Source: an uncultured Blautia sp. (GTDB taxonomy: Bacteria > Bacillota > Clostridia > Lachnospirales > Lachnospiraceae). Taken from it: a DNA stretch of 18,166 nucleotides. The notes under the pieces are model-generated. The model ran no database searches, had not been told where the DNA came from, and worked only from the letters and a program-made list of their open reading frames with translations. Each line of letters begins with the position of its first letter. Positions within the stretch are counted from its first letter, which is position 1. The translations under genes were made by a program, and so were the position numbers. The stretch covers positions 1-18,166 of the forward strand of contig URVB01000061.1 of the NCBI GenBank assembly GCA_900551075.1, written 5' to 3'. Positions 14,243 through 18,166 of the stretch are shown piece after piece.

Positions 14243-14280
14243 GATTGTCCTCACAGAATTTTTTATAGGGAATTTGTTTC

Positions 14281-14310
14281 ATTGTATCCCAAAAGAACAG
14301 AGATTATGCA
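14281..14310 (-). promoter_or_regulatory. Sigma-F-like forespore promoter of yyaC
   Basis: Minus strand: TGCATA (plus 14305-14310), 15-base spacer, GGATACAAT (plus 14281-14289). The B. subtilis sigma-F consensus is about WGCATA, 14-15 bases, GGNRAYAMTW; only the R and last W positions differ. The start codon is 38 bases downstream. Confidence 0.6.
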
Positions 14311-14335
14311 TGGCGCAAAATCTGTCGCTAAATTC

Positions 14336-14388
14336 TTGGGATGGGCCCTTACATTCCGATAAAATCTGCGTTTCACATGTGCTATGCT
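14336..14388 (+). promoter_or_regulatory. Possible promoter(s) of the LysM gene
   Basis: Two candidates: TTGGGA (14336-14341), 18 bases, TAAAAT (14360-14365); and an extended -10 TGCTATGCT (14380-14388) without a good -35. Neither is strong. A Shine-Dalgarno AGGGGTGAT precedes the ATG at 14412. Confidence 0.35.
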
Positions 14389-14411
14389 AATGCCCGAAGG
14401 GGTGATGTGAC

Positions 14412-15818
14412 ATGATAGAGGTCATTTATAAGGAAGAGAAGCAGGAGGCGAAGGGGAATGAAGGAGTCTTTACTATTCCCAGAAATATACGGCAGATAGG
14501 GTTAATCAGCGAGGATTACCGAATTTATGTGGAAGATTACGTGTATACTTTTTTGGAAAGATTTGCGGAATCAAAAAAAGATGCAGGGAACGGAAAGGGT
14601 TGTCTTGCCGTTTTGACAGGAGACACAAAATGGTCTGATGGGATTACTTATGTGTTTATACGGGGAGTACTTGCTGTTGAAGGGACGGAGACAACGTCTG
14701 AGCACATTGGATTTTCAGAAGATATATGGACCAAAATTCATGAAGAAGAAGAAAAATATTTTCCGGGGCAGGAGGTTGTAGGCTGGTTTTTTGGTCAGCC
14801 TGAATTGCCGCTGGAATCAAATGAAGTATTTCAAAGGACGCATTTGAAATATTTCGGAGGCGGGGAAAAGGTCCTGATGCTGATGGATCCGATAGAACGT
14901 GAGGATGCCTTTTTCCGATACGAAAATGGATTTTTGGTAAGACAGGAGGGGTATTACCTTTATTACGAGAAAAATCCTTTGATGCAGGCCTATATGCTGG
15001 AAAAGAACCGGGGACTGCAGCCAAAAGAGGAGGAAGAGGTGCAGGATGATGCGGTGAAAGCTTTCCGTAAAATCATAAAAGGCAAAAAGAGAGAGGAACA
15101 GGAGGAAGCAGAAGTCAGAACTTCTGTTTTTTCCTACGCGGCGACTGCTTGTCTGGCTCTTGCAGTGTTGGCGGTAGGCACAAATTTTTACCGTAATTAT
15201 CAGGAGATGGAGCGTGTAAATCAGCAGGCGGAGACAGTGGCCTCCGTGCTTGCGGAAGACAACGGGGAAGAAAGAATCATTTCACCGACTGCTGCAATTA
15301 CGCCTACACCGAAGCCAAGCGTGACGGCGGTTCCTTCTGCAAAGCCGGAAGTGACGGGAACGGAGCCGGCCAATCGAGGTACGGAAGCGGAGACGGCGAA
15401 TCAGGGTACGGAAGCGGAGACGGCAAATCAGGGTACGGAAGCGGGGCAGGATATAGCAGAAAGTGCTGCAGTAGAGGAGCAGCAGAGTGCCGAAGAAAAT
15501 CGCATCTATCAGGAAGAATCTGATGTTCGTAAGGCGAAGAGAAAACAGGAGGCGGTTCAGAGTCAGCAGGAGAATAAGACGGAGAATGTGCAGCAGGAAA
15601 ATTCCGTGGATGCGTCTGCCCAGGAGACTGTCTCCGGGGAACAGGCGGCTTCCGGCAGCGAGGTCCGTTCTTCTTATGTGATTCGTCCGGGTGATACGCT
15701 GTATCAGATTAGTATGGAGAAATATGGAAATATGGACGCGATATCGGAGATATGCAGGATAAATGGGCTTTCTGCGGAAGAAATTATTTATCCGGGACAA
15801 ATAATTGTATTACCTTAG
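14412..15818 (+). CDS. Membrane-anchored LysM protein with MPN/JAMM-like N-terminal domain
   Basis: A 468-residue protein. Residues about 35-190 have the layout of an MPN (JAMM) domain: CLAVLTG, YVFIRGVL, EEEEKYFPGQEVVGWFFGQP and KVLMLMDPI. The usual VGWYHSHP histidines are Phe and Gln, so metal ligands appear lost. One transmembrane helix (about 239-260) is followed by a Pro/Thr/Glu/Gln-rich extracytoplasmic linker with 9-residue repeats (NQGTEAETA). A C-terminal LysM peptidoglycan/chitin-binding domain follows (422-467: YVIRPGDTLYQISMEKYG, PGQIIVL). It is therefore probably cytoplasmic N-terminus, wall-side LysM. Function unknown; a spore or cell envelope role is inferred from the LysM and the divergent yyaC. 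The LysM call is firm; the MPN-like call rests on motif reading. Confidence 0.85.
   Translation: MIEVIYKEEKQEAKGNEGVFTIPRNIRQIGLISEDYRIYVEDYVYTFLERFAESKKDAGNGKGCLAVLTGDTKWSDGITYVFIRGVLAVEGTETTSEHIGFSEDIWTKIHEEEEKYFPGQEVVGWFFGQPELPLESNEVFQRTHLKYFGGGEKVLMLMDPIEREDAFFRYENGFLVRQEGYYLYYEKNPLMQAYMLEKNRGLQPKEEEEVQDDAVKAFRKIIKGKKREEQEEAEVRTSVFSYAATACLALAVLAVGTNFYRNYQEMERVNQQAETVASVLAEDNGEERIISPTAAITPTPKPSVTAVPSAKPEVTGTEPANRGTEAETANQGTEAETANQGTEAGQDIAESAAVEEQQSAEENRIYQEESDVRKAKRKQEAVQSQQENKTENVQQENSVDASAQETVSGEQAASGSEVRSSYVIRPGDTLYQISMEKYGNMDAISEICRINGLSAEEIIYPGQIIVLP
15372..15450 (+). repeat. 27-base coding tandem repeat in the LysM gene linker
   Basis: About 2.9 copies of a 27-base unit (15372-15398, 15399-15425, partial 15426-15450) encoding NQGTEAETA, first copy NRGTEAETA. 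Near-identical at DNA level, so copy number may vary between strains. Confidence 0.85.
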
Positions 15819-15834
15819 GGAAATGTGCTATAAT
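15805..15834 (+). promoter_or_regulatory. Extended -10 promoter at the 3' end of the LysM gene
   Basis: TTGTAT (15805-15810), 18-base spacer, TGCTATAAT with perfect TATAAT at 15829-15834. It overlaps the LysM stop codon. Expected start near 15841, ahead of the structured leader and the DUF5711-type gene. Confidence 0.65.
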
Positions 15835-15840
15835 ATGAAC

Positions 15841-15962
15841 ACTTAACGAATCGGAGCCGGAGGGATATGAGGGATTGGTGCGTATCCTATGCTCAGAAAA
15901 CACGCAGTGGCGGGCGCAGGTCATCAATCTGTCGGTTGATGACCGGTGCGTAGTTGCTTTTT
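15841..15962 (+). ncRNA. Candidate structured leader or small RNA, with possible 28-residue ORF
   Basis: A predicted transcript of about 120 nt from the promoter at 15834 to a hairpin with a T-run. A local stem GGATA...TATCC (15864-15886 region) precedes the large terminal hairpin. An ORF (ATG 15867, TAG 15951-15953) runs through it and would stop inside the hairpin's 3' arm, as in an attenuator; its GGAGGG is too close to the ATG, but a GGAG at 15853-15856 is 10 bases away. I do not recognise a known riboswitch class. It could be a leader, an sRNA or plain intergenic sequence. Confidence 0.35.
15904..15962 (+). terminator. Hairpin with U-tract before the DUF5711-type gene
   Basis: Core stem GGTCATCAA (15919-15927) with TTGATGACC (15936-15944), 8-base loop. 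It is extended by GCGCA/TGCGT (15914-15918 with 15947-15951) and GCAGT/GTTGC (15904-15908 with 15953-15957), then TTTTT (15958-15962). It can end the LysM transcript and could attenuate the next gene. Confidence 0.6.
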
Positions 15963-16006
15963 AAGGCGGCGGTCCGCATCAAACAATACATAAGGTAAGG
16001 GTTATT

Positions 16007-17260
16007 ATGGCGAATACGAATACAATTAAAAAAATAAAAAGAAGGCGCAAAAAAAAGAAAATTCTGGCACAGAGAGCCAAGCTTGAAAAAGCTCAGGCAG
16101 CAAATGCAGCCGGTCAGGCGGATAATTATCAAGCGCGTTTGGCGCGGCATAAGCGGGAAGCCCTGAGAAAAACAGCAATTACGGCAGCGGTTATTCTTGC
16201 CGCAGTTGTTGCTGTGGTTGTTTTTATAGAAAAGAAGAGCTATCATAATTATAAAATACTCCAGACCAGTGAGCAGGAGGATGTTATTTCCACCAAATAC
16301 GTGGAAATGGATGGGAAGATATTGAGATATAGTCCGGAGGGGGCTTCTTTATTAAATAATAAGCTGGAAACTCTGTGGAGCGATATTTATGAGATGCAGA
16401 ATCCGATTGCGGATGTAAGTGGCAGCAGAGCAGTGATTGCAGACAGAGATGGGACGGATTTGGAAATATACGACAAAAGCGGAAGGTCCGGAAGCATCAG
16501 TACCTCATATAGCATTGTAAAGGCCAAGATTTCTGCCAGCGGTCTGGTAGCGGCGATTTTGGACGGAGGCGGTGATACCTGGATTAATTTTTATGCTTCG
16601 GATGGAAGCCTGATCGCAGAAAATCAGACCAAGATAGACGATCCGGGATATCCGCTGGATGTGACGGTTTCTGAGGATGGGCTGATTATGATGGTCACCT
16701 ATCAGTTCGTTGATGGGGGAGATACGACCAGCTATGTGGCTTTTTATAATTTTGGGGATGTAGGGCAGAATGAAGATGATAGGATTGTCAGCGGATATAC
16801 CTATGAAGGAGTCGTAATTCCCCAGATACAGTATCTGGATAACAGTCGTTCCGTAGCTCTGCGTGATAACGGTTTTACCTTGTATAAAGGAAAACAGATA
16901 CCAAAAGAAAGTACTACTGTAGAGGTGGAAAAAGAAATTATCAGTACCTTTTTTGATAAAGATACGATAGGGCTTGTATTTAAAAACGGTAAAAAGGACA
17001 AACAATATACTATGGAAGTATATTCTCTCAATGGAAAACTGAAATTCCAAAAGGATTTTAACATTCCATATACTTCCATAAAAATGAGCAACGGAAGTAT
17101 TTTATTGTATAACAGCTCCCAGATCTGTGTAATGAACGGCAGGGGCGTTGAAAAGTACAGCGGTACGATTGATGGTACGATCAATGATTTCTTCAAGATT
17201 GGCTGGAATAAATATCTGTTAGTACTGGACAGCGGTGTGAGCGTTATTAAATTCAGCTAA
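16007..17260 (+). CDS. DUF5711-type membrane-anchored protein
   Basis: A 417-residue protein of unknown function. The N-terminus is extremely basic (KKIKRRRKKKKILAQRAKLEK, residues 8-28), followed by one membrane helix (about 55-74, TAITAAVILAAVVAVVVFI) and then a large extracytoplasmic part rich in beta-strand-like repeats (WSDIYEMQNPIADVSGSRAVIADRDGT; VKAKISASGLVAAILDGGGD; KYLLVLDSGVSVIKF). These recall a beta-propeller, as I remember for DUF5711 proteins. It is a type II topology by the positive-inside rule. The start has aaggtaaggg upstream. The CvpA-family gene follows after 10 bases, so the two are almost certainly cotranscribed. No catalytic motif is visible. Confidence 0.8.
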   Translation: MANTNTIKKIKRRRKKKKILAQRAKLEKAQAANAAGQADNYQARLARHKREALRKTAITAAVILAAVVAVVVFIEKKSYHNYKILQTSEQEDVISTKYVEMDGKILRYSPEGASLLNNKLETLWSDIYEMQNPIADVSGSRAVIADRDGTDLEIYDKSGRSGSISTSYSIVKAKISASGLVAAILDGGGDTWINFYASDGSLIAENQTKIDDPGYPLDVTVSEDGLIMMVTYQFVDGGDTTSYVAFYNFGDVGQNEDDRIVSGYTYEGVVIPQIQYLDNSRSVALRDNGFTLYKGKQIPKESTTVEVEKEIISTFFDKDTIGLVFKNGKKDKQYTMEVYSLNGKLKFQKDFNIPYTSIKMSNGSILLYNSSQICVMNGRGVEKYSGTIDGTINDFFKIGWNKYLLVLDSGVSVIKFS

Positions 17261-17270
17261 GGAGGAACGT

Positions 17271-17978
17271 ATGACCTGGACATGGCTTGGAATAGCGGTT
17301 TGTGTTTTTTTAGTCTTCTCTGGTTATATGGGATATAGACGGGGATTTATTAAAGAAATTGTTTCTATTTTCTTTGTATTTCTTTCGATAGCACTTGTTT
17401 GGGTAATCAATCCTTACATCAATGATTTTATCCGGCAAAACACGCCTGTTTACAGTATGGTGCAGGAAGGCTGCCGGAGTATTGTGCAATCGCAGGCGGG
17501 TGATGCGCAGCGTTTGAATTCTGAGGAGCAGAGAAGTCTGATAGATGATATGAAATTGCCGGGGCTGCTGAAGAAAGGTTTGGAGGAAAATAATACCACG
17601 GAGGTATACCGTTATCTTTCCGTAGATAGTTTTACGGAATATGTGGCCAATTATCTGGCAGTAGTAGTGGTGAATGGAATTTCATTTTTAATTTCCTATC
17701 TGCTTGCCACCATTCTGATAAGAATGGTAACCTACGCTTTGAATCTCATAGCAGGCCTTCCGATATTAAATGGTGCAAATAAAGCGGCGGGAGGAATTTT
17801 AGGCGTAATCAAAGGTTTGATCTTTATATGGATTGCGTTTTTGTTATTGACGGTATTTTGCAATACAGATATAGGGAAGCAGGGATTGAAATTGGTCAGT
17901 CAGGATTTCTTTTTGAATTTGCTGTATGAGAATAATATTTTTGTGAAAATCTTTATGAATATTTTTTATGGGAAATGA
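17271..17978 (+). CDS. CvpA-family membrane protein
   Basis: A 235-residue integral membrane protein of the CvpA (colicin V production) family; the molecular role is unclear, and family members are linked to envelope homeostasis. Helix 1 (about 4-20) ends in the family motif GYRRGFIKEI (21-30), helix 2 covers about 32-48, then comes a hydrophilic segment (50-125), helix 3 (about 126-152), a GLPILNGANKAAGGILGVIKGL stretch typical of CvpA (162-183) and helix 4 (about 183-197). The C-terminus is amphipathic. AAGGAGG is 5 bases before the ATG (17271). The operon ends at a strong terminator about 40 bases after the stop. Confidence 0.88.
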   Translation: MTWTWLGIAVCVFLVFSGYMGYRRGFIKEIVSIFFVFLSIALVWVINPYINDFIRQNTPVYSMVQEGCRSIVQSQAGDAQRLNSEEQRSLIDDMKLPGLLKKGLEENNTTEVYRYLSVDSFTEYVANYLAVVVVNGISFLISYLLATILIRMVTYALNLIAGLPILNGANKAAGGILGVIKGLIFIWIAFLLLTVFCNTDIGKQGLKLVSQDFFLNLLYENNIFVKIFMNIFYGK

Positions 17979-17988
17979 AAAAAAACTC

Positions 17989-18017
17989 TTGACGAAAAAA
18001 CAGCAGAATGATATACT
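17989..18017 (+). promoter_or_regulatory. Consensus-like promoter P1 abutting the terminator
   Basis: TTGACG (17989-17994), 17-base spacer, TATACT (18012-18017), with A-rich upstream DNA. The expected start (about 18024) falls inside the left arm of the terminator stem. It may be the first of tandem rRNA operon promoters. Confidence 0.6.
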
Positions 18018-18049
18018 AAAATCCGCTTCGATAGGAAGCGGATTTTTTT
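18018..18049 (+). terminator. Rho-independent terminator of the DUF5711-CvpA operon
   Basis: Perfect 9-base-pair stem ATCCGCTTC (18021-18029) with GAAGCGGAT (18035-18043), loop gatag, followed by a run of T's (18043-18049); upstream A's extend the stem. Confidence 0.85.
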
Positions 18050-18099
18050 CAGCTTTTACGTTGTATACGAAAAAAGATTTGAAAAATTTTAAAAAAGTG

Positions 18100-18128
18100 T
18101 TGACAGAACAAGAAAGATATGGTAATCT
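18100..18128 (+). promoter_or_regulatory. Strong promoter P2, probably of an rRNA operon
   Basis: Perfect TTGACA (18100-18105), 17-base spacer, TAATCT (18123-18128), preceded by an A/T-rich UP-element-like tract (18070-18097). What follows resembles an rrn leader. Confidence 0.75.
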
Positions 18129-18132
18129 TAAC

Positions 18133-18166
18133 AAGCTGTCGCAAGACAGGAACCTTGATAACTAAA
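18133..18166 (+). other. Probable rRNA operon leader (truncated by window edge)
   Basis: A small hairpin CTGTC-GCAA-GACAG (18136-18149) is followed by GGAACCTTGATAACTAAA. The latter resembles the CTTTGAAAACTGAACA boxA-type antitermination region found before 16S rRNA in Firmicutes. No rRNA sequence is inside the window, so the call is inferred. Confidence 0.5.

Noticed and set aside
14656..15800. Minus-strand frames opposite the LysM gene
   Set aside because: Arg/Leu-rich translations caused by the repeat and Glu/Gln codons of the real gene.
17968..18165. Open frame of 65 codons at the right edge overlapping the CvpA stop
   Set aside because: It runs through a promoter, a terminator hairpin and the likely rRNA leader, and has no ribosome binding site; it is a chance frame.

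Overview
The window looks like a chromosomal segment of a low- to mid-GC, endospore-forming, anaerobic Firmicute, most likely a gut-type Lachnospiraceae (Clostridia). Supporting signs are strong AGGAGG-type ribosome binding sites, a large Gram-positive SRP RNA, the tadA / dnaX / ebfC / recR block, an anaerobic NrdG-type activase, a YyaC sporulation protein behind a sigma-F-like promoter, a two-subunit transketolase, and family-level proteins (DUF6128, DUF5711) that I associate with Lachnospiraceae. The genus cannot be fixed from sequence reading alone.

Layout. (1) 1-2062: tail of a sugar/polyol SDR dehydrogenase, a PfkB-family sugar-phosphate kinase and a class II ketose-bisphosphate aldolase, all on +, which together read as a ketose or polyol catabolic operon. 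(2) 2063-2719: a decay patch with the C-terminal scrap of an EamA/DMT transporter converging on a frameshifted LysR regulator remnant. (3) 2917-4731: a DUF6128-type protein of unknown function, convergent with a radical-SAM NrdG-type activase. (4) 4903-9734: tadA, then the SRP RNA on the opposite strand, then a 6-phosphofructokinase, dnaX, ebfC and recR. This is the familiar tadA-scr-dnaX-yaaK-recR neighbourhood of Bacillus, but with the SRP RNA inverted and a phosphofructokinase gene in between. (5) 9774-13704: a LacI-family regulator, an AT-rich control region with repeated TTTATTAA octamers, and a non-oxidative pentose-phosphate operon (transaldolase, transketolase N and C subunits). Between tal and the transketolase lie two tandem, overlapping mini-ORFs that encode related basic peptides. 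(6) 13688-14242 (-): yyaC. (7) 14412-17978: a LysM protein whose N-terminal domain resembles an MPN/JAMM fold without metal ligands, a structured leader or small RNA, a DUF5711-type membrane protein and a CvpA-family membrane protein. (8) 17989-18166: promoters and leader of what is probably an rRNA operon running off the right edge.

Together the metabolic genes cover ketose-phosphate entry, upper glycolysis and pentose-phosphate interconversion, interleaved with housekeeping information-processing genes. No CRISPR array, complete IS element, phage module or recognisable defence system is present. Most of the window is ordinary core genome. The points most worth a second look are the coupled mini-ORFs between tal and tkt, the degenerate MPN-LysM protein, the leader upstream of the DUF5711 gene, and the octamer array upstream of tal.
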